A stretch of DNA of 28,707 bases from Entamoeba invadens IP1 (taxonomy: Eukaryota > Evosea > Mastigamoebida > Endamoebidae): the NCBI RefSeq assembly GCF_000330505.1, contig NW_004440380.1, positions 25,542-54,248 on the forward strand, written 5' to 3'. How positions within the stretch are numbered: the stretch's first letter is position 1; the number at the start of each line of letters is the position of its first letter. The notes under the pieces were generated by a model. It was given only the letters and a program-made list of their open reading frames with translations. It was not told the DNA's origin and ran no database searches. Both the position numbers and the translations under genes were made by a program. This document shows positions 19,306-28,707 of the stretch, in pieces.

Positions 19306-20650
19306 GTCGACCTCTTCTATCTTTGATCCCTTTGTGTCGCTCTTCTTTGCACCCCATTGTTGTGCACCAGACATGTTACCAGTTTTATTCTGTCGATATC
19401 TGTATGAAGATTGGCTCTACCTTAGCCTCAGCTTCTTCTGTTTCTGTGTGTATTCATCTTTTGATGCCGATTGGTTCTTGTCGAGCCAGTCGAGTGTCTC
19501 CTTGATAATTGCTTCAATTGCCGCCTTGTCATCTGGTGAGAGCTTTGCTGCAATTTGCTCGTTGAGTGTGTTTTTCATCGAGTCGCAGAAGTTTTCAAGT
19601 CCATTCTTCCCCTCGATACGTTCCTTCATCTTGTCGTCCTCTGCCTTAAACTTCTCTGCGTCTGCAACCACCTTGTTGATTGGTACCTTTGAGAGTCTTT
19701 CCTCGTCGTTAGTGATTGTGATCTTGTTCTTCTTTCTTGTTGTCTTGTCTTCAGCTGAGACATTCAGAATCCCATTTGTATCAATGTCAAATGTGACTTC
19801 AACTATGGGACTCCACGTGCTCTTGTGAGTGACGTGTAGAAGTCGATGCCTTCATACAACTGGTCGACTTCGATGTTTGCTGTTGCTGCATTTGACAGTG
19901 TTCGCTTTGCCCTTTCACACGATGTTCTGAGTTTTCTGACTGCTCGTGCATTCCTTGAAATGTCTTTCTTGTACTTTCTCTTGAACTCGGCAATGAAGTG
20001 GTTGACCATTCTGTTATCAAAGTCTTCGCCACCAAGGTGTGTGTTGCACTTTGTTGCCTTCACTTCAAAGACGCCATCATCAATAGCAAGAAGTGAGACA
20101 TCAAATGTTCCTCCTCCAAGATCGAAGATCAAGACGTTCTTTTCTTTGTCGACCTTCTTGTCGAGTCCATAAGCAATAGCAGCGGCAGTTGGCTCATTGA
20201 TGATTCTGAGCACATTGATGCCTGCAATTGTGTCTGCTTCCTTTGTTGCCTGTCGCTGTGAGTCATTGAATAGGCTGGACATGTGATGACTGCGTTGTTG
20301 ACTTTCCCACCAACAAACGCTTCTGCCGTCTCCTTCATCTTCGTCAGCACCATCGAACTGATCTCCTCTAATGTGAAATTCTTAGTCTCTTCTTTGTATT
20401 CCATTTGAATTAGTGGCTTGTCATTGCCATTGTTGACGACAGTGAATGACCAGTGCTTCATATCTTCTTGAATTGCTGGATCACTGAAGCGTCTTCCAAC
20501 CAGTCTCTTTGCATCAAAGACTGTATTCTTCACATTCATCGCAATCTGGTTCTTCGCTGCATCGCCAATAAGCCTCTCGCTGTCCGTGAGGCTTATTTTT
20601 AACAAGTCTCCTTCAGTTTCAAACGACTTGACATAAATCTCTTTTAAATG
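19306..20650 (-). pseudogene. Cytosolic HSP70 relic with internal deletion
   Basis: HSP70 is an ATP-driven chaperone. The match starts at [16 protein letters not shown]; the first 40 or so residues, including the IDLGTTYS phosphate loop, are missing and replaced by unrelated codons. The ATPase domain follows ([42 protein letters not shown]), a frameshift occurs near 20275, and it continues [52 protein letters not shown] and [16 protein letters not shown]. At RAR (about residue 300) the sequence jumps near 19805 into the substrate-binding domain at VEVTFDIDTNGILNVSAEDK, a loss of roughly 165 codons plus a frame change. The helical lid follows (VVADAEKFKAEDDKMKERIE). A further shift lies near 19400, and the cytosolic C-terminal signature EEVD is at 19306-19317 but without its stop codon. 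It is non-functional. Confidence 0.94.
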
Positions 20651-20659
20651 GTTTATCAT

Positions 20660-21159
20660 TGTAAAACATAGTTTTCTCAAAAAGTAAACCTGCTTGATTT
20701 GATAAATACCTTTGATTTTAAATTATAGTTTTAATAATATAATTAAATTTATTATAAATTAGATCTTAAAAATTAAATTATAATTATTTAGTATATTATA
20801 TGATTAATATTAGTTATTGTATAATTAATTACCCATAATATTAAAAAATGTATGTATTTATTAATTTATAGTATAATTTTATTTAAATTAGAGGGTGAGG
20901 TTTAGAAAAAGGATGTCGGTTGATTCCTTAATCATTCCAATAGCCCTCCTTCCTGCCCGTTCACGGTGATGGGTGGGTCGTTTTATACTTTTATTTGATA
21001 TTGTTGAAAATGATTTTTATTATAGTAAAACCCCTTCCCGAAATATTACAATTTTTAAGACTGTTTTATCAATAAAAAACCAACCCGAAATATTTGAGCT
21101 TTTTTGACTGTTTTTTATATAAAAATATTCATTTAAACAAATCGAATTAAAAATGGTAA
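20660..21159. other. Spacer between HSP70 relic and hAT element 2, with two notable blocks
   Basis: Mostly A+T-rich. A compact G+C-rich block at 20890-20985 interrupts it and has open frames on both strands but no recognisable protein. At 21037-21130 there is an imperfect tandem repeat of period 47: two units each starting CCCGAAATATT and containing GACTGTTTTT or its variant. These may be subterminal parts of hAT element 2. Confidence 0.45.
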
Positions 21160-23941
21160 TTAGTTTTTCAGAGCATCCCCAACATCCATGTAAGCAACTT
21201 TCTTTTTAACGCTCATGTTTGCTCTTTCAAGTTGTCCAATTTTATTAAAAGATCTTTCAACTGGTGCAAGTGGTTGGACTCTTAGCATTCATCTTTTTCA
21301 CAAGATTGAATAAACATGGGAATTGATTCTTTTCTTCTTGACTCATCAAAGCAAACAAGGTGTTCAAAGTTAGTTTTTTGACTGGGCAACTTTTTAAGAA
21401 ATCTTCTGCTTCTTTTTTGAATAAAGCCCTTATTTGCTTTCTGTGTTGAATGGCGTTTGCTCTCTTTTCTTTCACAATTTCACTACTGCTGCAATCTTCA
21501 GCGATATCTGTTGCTTCTGTTTGATCTGTACTTGTTAATCTCACTTGTTTAACAAGAGTACGTATCACCTCAGTAGCATCAACACTTTCTTCCTTTTCCA
21601 ACCTGTTTGCAATTTCTTCGACTTTTTCAATGATGGCACAGTACCAATCTTGAAACTTTTGAACTTCTGCTTTTAGTTCTTGGTCATCACTTTCCTCGAA
21701 TAATTTTGCATCAAAGTTGTTGTAAATTTTGATGTTTATTACCAATTCTTTTCCTTAGAGTTTTCTTTGTAATTTCCCGAAATTTGCCATATTTGTTCCT
21801 TTGACCTGGTTCTCCTTCAACAAACCAGCATCGAAAAGGTCTTCTTTGGTCATTTTTCTTGAAGGAATTGCAAACCTCAAAAACATCGCGTCACTCAACT
21901 TAAGGAGCAGGTGAATTGAATACTTTTTCAAAATGAATTTTTTGTTGTCGTCAAGATCTTCAGTTTATTTCATTTTTTCTAAATAATCGGTTAACACTAC
22001 TTTTCGTCTGAGCTCGAAGATATTCGAAATTAAATCTTCAACACGTTGATAGGCCACGGGGTATAGTAAATTGGCGGTCTGTAGCCAATCGTTAATTATC
22101 TTCACCTTACTGAGCACTATTTGAGTGAAGAACATACACGCAACAAACAATTTGCAGTTGACATTACACTCACCCATAATGTTGCGAGGTCCAAAAGGCT
22201 TTTGGTATTGTTCTCTTTCACTGTAAAAGTCTTGAAGTGAAGGCAGATTCTCAAACATATTATCAAGAATCAATACTGTTTGGAGCCACCTTGTTTCGGA
22301 TCGTTGAACCAATTTGAGAACTGCACCTTTGATATGATTTTTGGCACAGAATTGATCCCATGCTGTTCTTGTTGTCTGAACAGTTAACCCGTCCAAGAAA
22401 CTTTCAATAGTCAGTCCCCATTGCGATTCAAAACACATTTCAGTCGCTTTATTTGTTCTGTGTGAAAAGCAGTAGTTTGAATCAAATCCGTTCAGCCCGT
22501 CTCTCTCTTTTATTTTAGCCAGGAGTTTACCAGAGAGCCCACCATTTCGTATCAGAACATAAGCTCCATCAAAACAAGCACCAATGCATTTGATGAGGTC
22601 AGCATCCATCAATTCCAATATTTTCATTATCCAACTGAGCCACCCCGCAGCATCTGTTTTGCCATCATAGTTTTCTATTTTGACTCTTTTTTCTTCAAAT
22701 GATCCATCTGAAAACACGAATCTTACAAAGAGAGAAAAGTATTCAACACCACTGTACATTGCTGAATCGGCCATTAATGTATAATAGTCACACTGCTTGA
22801 AGATTAGTTGTAGGTCATATCTGGTTTTTTTTTCGAAATTAACTCAAATCTCCGTTGCATAGATGAAGAACTGAGAGCGGTGTTAACGACTTTTTTGGGA
22901 ACATTGGACATGAGCAAAATTATGGAAATTAATTTTGACATGGCATCAATTTGATTATTTGTCAACCCACATGCTCCCATCATCAACGCAGCCATCATTG
23001 TTATAAAGCTGCCTCTTTCATTTACAGCATCATTTGTTGTTGAATAACTGTCAACATTTTTACCAAGTCGCCTTTGTACTTCTTTGTTTGTTTCTTGTGC
23101 GATGTACTCGGTGGAGTATTTATTCTTTGGTTTGAGGAGATTTTTGATGTATTTCATTATTTTCAATTGTTCAATCTCAAACACAGTAAATTTTATTTCT
23201 TCTTTGGTCGAATCGTTGGTATTTTGAGATTCGTTGTCGGTGGCCTGGCTATAATCAACATGTGTCGCATTTCCTGTTTGAACGGTTAGATGAGTGGCAT
23301 TTGAAACAACAGAGTTTGTGGTTCAGTGTTAGAGTCTATAATACCAGTTGAATTTTGTGAAACAACATCTTCACAATTTATAATAGGAACATCAAAACTT
23401 TTACTGATATTGTCGAGTGCTTCTTGTGTTGACTCGCTGTGTAAAACAGAAATATTCATTTGGAAATTTTGATAATCGATGAGTGGAAGAACACGAACAG
23501 TTTCTTCCAATCCTTTCAATAAATATTTCTTAAGGTCCTCAAATGTAGTGTAACTTGTTTGTCTCAATTGTGACTCAAGTTCCTTCCTCGCTTTCAATAA
23601 ATCGGCACCTCTATAAATATTTGGTGAGAGGTCCATTTCATTATCAGTCAAACCACTTGACTTTTTTTCTTCTTCGACAAGCTGACTATTGAGCGCAATC
23701 AAATTAAATTTGTCGAAATTCTCATCAAAAAATTTAAAATTGTGAACACTTTTAAATTTGTTTGTTTCTTTGGGTTTTGCTTCTACAGCGTGTTTGACAT
23801 ATTTGCGTCTATTAACATTTTTCCACAGAAAATACAATAATGAAATTCACGTAAACAATGTTCGGGAAGCTGCGCCTTTATCTCAAAAGTGTAATAAGTG
23901 CGGAATTCTTCAAAACGTTTGTTGATATTTGAGTCTTGCAT
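21160..23941 (-). pseudogene. hAT-type transposase, frameshifted (element 2)
   Basis: The best start is the ATG at 23939-23941, giving MQDSNINKRFEEFRTYYTFE and a zinc-finger-like HYCIFCGKML. A shift near 23780 leads into the frame ending at 23286. Joined frames follow: 22804-23280 (helical), then from about 22815 YDLQLIFKQCDYYTLMADSA, SLFVRFVFSDGSFEEKRV, IGACFDGAYVLIRNGG, NYCFSHRTNKATE and SETRWLQTVLILD. These are the hAT catalytic Asp blocks, C-x2-H and Arg-Trp motifs, in the style of KIAA1586/ZMYM-like transposases. After shifts near 21965 and 21760 come further helical regions. A last shift near 21275 restores the dimerisation segment PLAPVERSFNKIGQLERANM and a TAA at 21160-21162. It has at least five frameshifts. 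It shares little sequence with element 1, so it is a separate lineage. Confidence 0.85.
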
Positions 23942-23944
23942 ATG

Positions 23945-24936
23945 TTTGTAATTTTTAAGATAATGAAGACAATAAAATACAAAAGTTATACTTTTTATAT
24001 ATTTATAGTATTGGTTTTAATAATAGTATTATTTTTTATCATATAATTAAATTATGTTTTTCATTAAAAAGTATATATTATAAATATATTAATATATCAT
24101 AAATTTCAAATATTATATAAATATGTAATTATATTATGGTCTAAATTTACTTAAATATACTATAAATTATAAAATCATATATTATATTTTTTATATTGAA
24201 TATAACTTAAAATTAGTAATAATCATATTTAGGATAAAAAGACAATTGTTAAATTTTGGTAAATAAAAGGAATAATCATGTTTTTAAAGTGGTAAATATA
24301 AGTTGAATTTGCAAATTCATTAAAATGCTCAACTTTAGTTATACATGATCTGAAAACGCGTTGAAAATGAAAAAAATCATGCAAAATGTTATTTAACTAC
24401 TTTGTGTATTTTATTGTAGTATGTATGTGATAATAAACATGATACCTCAGTTATATTATTAAATTGTATTTAGACTAATCTATATAAACAGACTCAATTT
24501 TATAAAAATAATTTTATTAGTTAATTTCATTAATTATTTTATTTACTATATTACAAAATATGTTTAGATTATAAAAAATTTTAATAAAACAATAAATTTT
24601 GATTATGTAATTATATATTATTTAAAACAACTCTATAACATTTTTAAAATTACTAAAATAAATTTTAAAACTTTTTATTTGATAAATATTATAAAATAAT
24701 AATAATTTTTATTGGTTTATTATTTTTCTTTGGTAAAATTACTATAAATATAATATTTTATTTTTATAAATATTTTATTGTTTTATTATTATAAAACTAA
24801 ATATTTATAATTTTAATTATTTAAATTAATATTTTATATAATTTAAGAAAATTTAATTTTTCAATTAGTAATAATAGTTAATTAATTAAACTATTATATA
24901 CATTTTTCTATTCTTATAAATCTAAAGAATACAAAC
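23945..24936. other. A+T-rich spacer, possible 5' end of hAT element 2
   Basis: No gene is visible. Composition is extremely A+T-rich from about 24480. I found no inverted repeat that would define the transposon end. Confidence 0.5.
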
Positions 24937-24939
24937 TAA

Positions 24940-25348
24940 TAGCTGTTCGCGACTTTATAGTCCCTTCGAAAATCGCCGACTTTTTAGTTGTCTTAAAAGT
25001 TGCTGACCAAAATATTTAGTCAAATAACTATTCAAAATACCATTTATCATGTAAAAGGAATTCAAAAAATAAACCATATAAATTTAATAGAATTATTATT
25101 AAAAAATAAAATGAAACAATACTGTCCCAATTATATCTTCTCAAATCATTTTTTAAATTATATTTATATGATTATAATATAACAAATTATAACAACTATT
25201 GTGTTTTTAAACATTTTTGGGACAATAATGAATATGGTATAATTTATTAAAGTTAATAGTTATTTAGTTCTAAAAGAAGTTGGCGACTTTTGAAGGGATT
25301 TTAAAAATCGCCGACTTCTCAGTAATATCATAAGTCGCTGAACAGCCA
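24940..25348 (+). mobile_element. Short non-autonomous DNA transposon, copy 2 (409 bp)
   Basis: This copy has the same orientation as copy 1. Ends are TAGCTGTTCGCGACTTTATA (one G lost from the inverted repeat) and, reverse-complemented from the right, TGGCTGTTCAGCGACTTATG. It is flanked by TAA on both sides (24937-24939 and 25349-25351), a different TWA from copy 1, which shows independent insertions. About 200 bp of the core are almost identical to copy 1, while the G+C boxes near the ends carry several substitutions. It lacks one arm of the copy-1 palindrome. The 60-codon frame at 25000-25182 has no intact counterpart in copy 1 and is not a gene. Confidence 0.88.
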
Positions 25349-25351
25349 TAA

Positions 25352-25726
25352 CTGTTTTATTAAAAACTGTTTTTAATAAAAAATTAAACTATGAAACATA
25401 GTAAAATATATAATAACTTTAATATGTAATAATGAAAATTATATTGAAAAAATACTGCAAAAATTCTATCATTGACTAACCAAGGCTTCTTTTTTGTTAT
25501 GTGTTATGGATAAACAGACTCGTTACATTTATCAAATTATGCAAGTTACGATTCTGTTTGTCGATTTGTTTACTTTAAAACAAAAGAATGAATTAAACAA
25601 CTTTAAATTGTGTTATATATCTTTTGGTTAGCCCATGGTATGTAAAACTCTTGATTATCAACAAAATAATATAAACAAGTGTTCGATGTTTGAATAATTA
25701 ATTCCAAAAAGCAATAATTTTTGAGT
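25352..25726. other. Spacer between short transposon copy 2 and repeat B
   Basis: No gene is seen. Parts of 25600-25726 weakly resemble, in inverted orientation, the DNA following repeat A (2880-2960), so the repeat may once have been longer. Confidence 0.4.
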
Positions 25727-26160
25727 AATTTCATTTAACTATATTTTAAGAAAAGTATAGTTAATAACAAATTTTATCTTAATCAATTAAATTATTATTT
25801 CATCTTTATTAAACAATTTCTAATATTTTATAATATTATCAATTATAATTAATAGTTTTATTTTGTATAGTATAAATATTATATTAATAAACCATTAATT
25901 TGTATACTATACATTTTAATATTTTATAGTTTTGTTGTTAACTGTCGTTTTAAGTAAAAAAACGACCGTGGCAAAAAGTTACCATCTGTAAAGAAAAAAT
26001 TTTGAAGATCGCAAAAACAAACAATACTATGAATTTTACTAAAACTACTTTATTTTTGTCATAAAAACAAAGAAAATATACCCCTTTTCATTTTAAAAAG
26101 CATTTTTGGGACAAGTTCCAAATTTTTCCCTGTTCCGTGATAGACCCTGTTTCAAATTAA
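25727..26160 (-). repeat. Dispersed repeat, copy B (inverted relative to copy A)
   Basis: This is the reverse-complement partner of 2472-2873. Its right edge carries CCTGTTCCGTGATAGACCCT, the left-edge landmark of copy A with one change. Copy B has an extra insertion near 25950-26000 compared with A. It is non-coding. Confidence 0.8.
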
Positions 26161-26437
26161 TGTAAAAACAACTTTGTGTTTAATATAAAACATCGTTTTC
26201 TTTTTGTTCATTTTATCATTTAGTATAAATGATATTGTTTTGTTATTTATTATTGTACTTATTAATATTCACTATTTTATTGTTTTTTAAGTTTTTTTCA
26301 ATAACATGATCATTTGGCTGACTCTATGTTTTCAAAATAAAACCCTCATTAAAACCATTGTATATGATTTATCAATTCATGCATTTGGTTGGTATACTAT
26401 ACTTATAATAATAAATACCAATTATTAATTGTTTAAA
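26161..26437. other. 3' flank of the receptor kinase gene
   Basis: A+T-rich spacer with no frame. It lies immediately downstream of the kinase stop codon on the minus strand, so it probably includes the gene's 3' untranslated region; no exact polyadenylation site can be assigned. Confidence 0.4.
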
Positions 26438-28707
26438 TTAATCTGTAATATTATTAATCTGCTTTTGTATTCTGTCAGTTCGCTTGTTTACAATTTCAAC
26501 TATCCGTTCATTTTGATTTCCTTCTTCTAAATGGTTGTTGACGTCTTCGTCTATTCTTACGATACTGTTGCATATGTGGTCAAAAGAAGGGCGATCTTTC
26601 GGGTCGGCTCTCCAACATTCCTCTATTAAATTTTTATATAAAAATGGGATATTTTGATCGAAGGAAAGTCTCTTTCCTTCTTCAACATGTTTTTTGATAT
26701 CAAATATCGATTTCAGTTGTACATACGGTTCTTCTTGGTAAAACAATTCCCACGCTGTTATAGCAAATGAATAGACATCACCAGCAAAAGTATATTCATC
26801 TCTAAAAGTCTCGGGTGCTGCATAGATTGGTGTGCCAAGTCCTTTGTCTTCACTGTTTTTAATAGATTTTTTAGTGAATCGTGAAGTCCCAAAGTCGGTA
26901 ATTTTAATAGAACATGCACTATTAGAATCCAACGAATTGACTAATAAATTGTCTGGTTTCAAGTCCAAATGCATAATTCGATTTTCATGTAAAAATTGCA
27001 TTCCACGTGATGTGTCAAATAACATTCTAACTTTTAGTTTGTATGGAATATTGACATAATCTTCTTTCTCTTTTCTTAGATATTCACCAAGTGATCCTAA
27101 AATAAAGAATTGAATGACCATTGACACCTGTGGGATGTATGTGACAGACCCCATATAACTTGCTATAAACGGATTTCGTAACTTACTCATGATCTCACAC
27201 TCAGCAACTACATTCTTCTTTAACTCAGCAACTTCATCTTCATTTAAATTCTCCCATCGGAACTGTTTGACAGCGACTGGAACACTCCGATAATTTCCCA
27301 TAAACACCCGTCCCATCGCTCCTTCAGCTATCGGCTTTTCAGAGATAGACAATTCATCCATATCGATGTGCGTCGAACTTGCAGCATCGGTGATTATTAC
27401 AAAATTGTGGTGGAATCTTTTTAATACGTTTTTGGAGAGTTTGTCCATCATTTTTTGGTCATCACTATTCCATATATCAAAGTTCTTGTCTTTCAATAAC
27501 AGAGCTATTTCATTGAGAGTTCCTCGACTTTTAGAGAACCAAACTGTGTATGGGATTTTCATCCCTCGCAATTTAGTTGTACAGAATAAAGTGGCATAAC
27601 ACGTGACAAGACGACTTGTTCTTGGTCGCATTATGATGACTTGTGGCTCAAAGTGAAACACATATTTTGGACTATTTGGTGTGTGAAATATGATCATCAT
27701 ATATTTGTTTTTACTTTTGTTTCTAATATTTATCTTTTCGAATCGTGTGTCCATTATGGCTGTCGCACTTGTGGAGTTTCCAAAGTCAAGTTGTTCTGGA
27801 TCAATCTCATATTTTGAATCTTTGTTACAACTACAATTGACTGAACCATTGATATAGAAATAGTACATCGGTTGTTGTTGTTTAAACATTTCGATATCTA
27901 TTTGTTTGTAATTCATTATCATCAGAATTACAATTACTATAATTGTTATAGCAATAACTAAACTAACACTCCCTCCTATAACAATACCAGCAATTGCTCC
28001 TCCACTTATTGTTTTTTGTATGCACGATGTCTTGTTTTCATGGTTGGTGATATATCCGTCTATACATGTACATTCATCGTTACAGTTCAAGCCACTATCA
28101 CACTATTTTTTAGTTTATTGTTAATTGTAGTGTATTTAATAGGTTGTTTATTATTAATTGTTTTATAATTAATTATACTATTAACTATACTATTGAAACT
28201 ATTGAAAAACAAACTTCTTCATATTTGGAACTTTTTGTTCCCCAACGAACTTCATCAATTTGATAATTTCCACAATTAATTGATTGACATTTTAAAGAAG
28301 TCTCATTATAAAAGAAGCCATTTGAAGCGTCACAATAACAATTTATTGCACAACCATAATCATTTCGTTTACATTGTTCTGTGCCAAGTTTGTCGTTGTT
28401 TTTGCATGCAGTCGATACACACAAATTGTTTTGAAGGGTATATCCACTCTCACATCCACAATACTGATCACATCCATTTGACCCGAAGAAGCACAAATTG
28501 TCGTGGTCGGCGATCTGCCAATTGTTATTATAATAACATAACAAATGGCAATCATCTCTGTTTGTTAATATTTTATTAATAATAATATTATTATAATTAT
28601 TATTATTACAGTAGGGGGAGCGAGGGGCTTGACGATACTGAGGTACTTGACCTATTCTTTCATAGTTTTCTTTTATTAATGGTAAAATTTGTTTACTTAT
28701 TTTAAAC
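26438..28707 (-). CDS. Receptor-type (TMK) protein kinase, two exons, 5' end beyond the window
   Basis: The exons are 28215-28707 and 26438-28102, joined in phase 0. The frame is open to the window edge, so the start and any signal peptide are outside. The ectodomain is Cys-rich (CDQYCGCESGYTLQNNLC, CAINCYCDASNGF, then across the splice CDSGLNCNDECTCIDGY). One membrane span follows (AGIVIGGSVSLVIAITIIVI). The cytoplasmic part includes a region of about 170 residues, then a tyrosine-kinase-like domain: glycine loop IAEGAMGRVFMG, VAVKQF with the ATP-binding Lys, HLDLKPDN catalytic loop, DFGTSRF, GTPIYAAPETF and the lobe-C Arg in DPKDRPSF. The HRD arginine is Leu and the first loop glycine is Ala, yet Lys, both Asp and Asn are present, so catalysis is plausible. 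Entamoeba TMKs are surface receptors with variable ectodomains; the ligand is unknown. There are 718 codons in the window. Confidence 0.9.
28103..28214 (-). other. Intron of the receptor kinase gene (112 nt)
   Basis: On the minus strand it starts GTTTGTTTTTC and ends AAAAAATAG, matching the Entamoeba splice-site consensus. It contains several stops in the preceding frame and is A+T-rich. Removing it joins SSKYEE to CDSGLNCNDECTC in frame and restores the Cys-rich ectodomain. The alternative TAG nine bases further in (before TGGCTTGAAC) would put the second exon out of frame. Confidence 0.85.

Noticed and set aside
25000..25182. 60-codon frame in short transposon copy 2
   Set aside because: Copy 1 has stops in the equivalent frame, so it is not conserved coding sequence.
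2472..26160. A single 23-kb composite transposon bounded by inverted repeats A and B
   Set aside because: The repeats lack terminal signatures at their outer edges, other complete elements lie inside, and a scaffold gap interrupts the interval; two independent insertions are simpler.
1..28707. tRNA arrays, rRNA, CRISPR or prophage-like modules
   Set aside because: No cloverleaf-like G+C-rich short genes, no regularly spaced repeats and no prokaryotic gene signals were seen on reading both strands.

Overview
The window looks like a gene-poor, transposon-rich stretch of an Entamoeba genome, most probably Entamoeba invadens or a close relative. The genus call rests on three things: extreme A+T richness outside genes; one spliced gene whose intron starts GTTTGT and ends TAG, as Entamoeba introns do; and a cysteine-rich receptor kinase with one membrane span, typical of the Entamoeba TMK family. 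The species is an inference. Nothing bacterial (operons, CRISPR, Shine-Dalgarno sites) is present, and I found no rRNA or tRNA gene.

Only two genes look intact. At the left, a minus-strand gene (1354-2334) encodes a coiled-coil plus TLDc-domain protein. At the right, a minus-strand receptor-type kinase (26438-28707) has one 112-nt intron and runs off the window edge. Almost everything else recognisable is broken: a coiled-coil (myosin-tail-like) relic at 150-405; an unidentified frameshifted gene at 5662-6542; an HSP101/ClpB relic at 6640-7530; an antisense coiled-coil relic at 7545-7870; a frameshifted hAT-type transposase at 8755-11982; an unidentified fragment near 12401; an actin 3' relic at 15415-15690; an HSP70 relic with a large internal deletion at 19306-20650; and a second frameshifted hAT-type transposase at 21160-23941. 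A 100-N assembly gap lies at 13990-14089.

The intergenic DNA holds structure of its own. Two direct copies of a short non-autonomous DNA transposon (13125-13564 and 24940-25348) share 17-bp terminal inverted repeats and each is flanked by a 3-bp TWA duplication (TTA and TAA), as in PIF/Harbinger-type elements. A 2.1-kb non-coding element (3283-5374) is bounded by imperfect 22-bp inverted repeats (19/22) and a near-matching 7-bp flank duplication. A roughly 0.4-kb repeat occurs near both ends of the window in opposite orientation (2472-2873 and 25727-26160). There are also small oddities: a 20-bp-period double AGGACGTCCT palindrome, a near-identical 27-nt motif at two unrelated sites, and a 26-bp perfect palindrome.

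The genes do not form a pathway. The layout is best read as a graveyard in which DNA transposons and decayed copies of abundant host genes (actin, HSP70, HSP101, coiled-coil proteins) have accumulated between two functional genes. The most novel items are the two non-autonomous element families and the concentration of host-gene relics; I see no dedicated multi-gene system.
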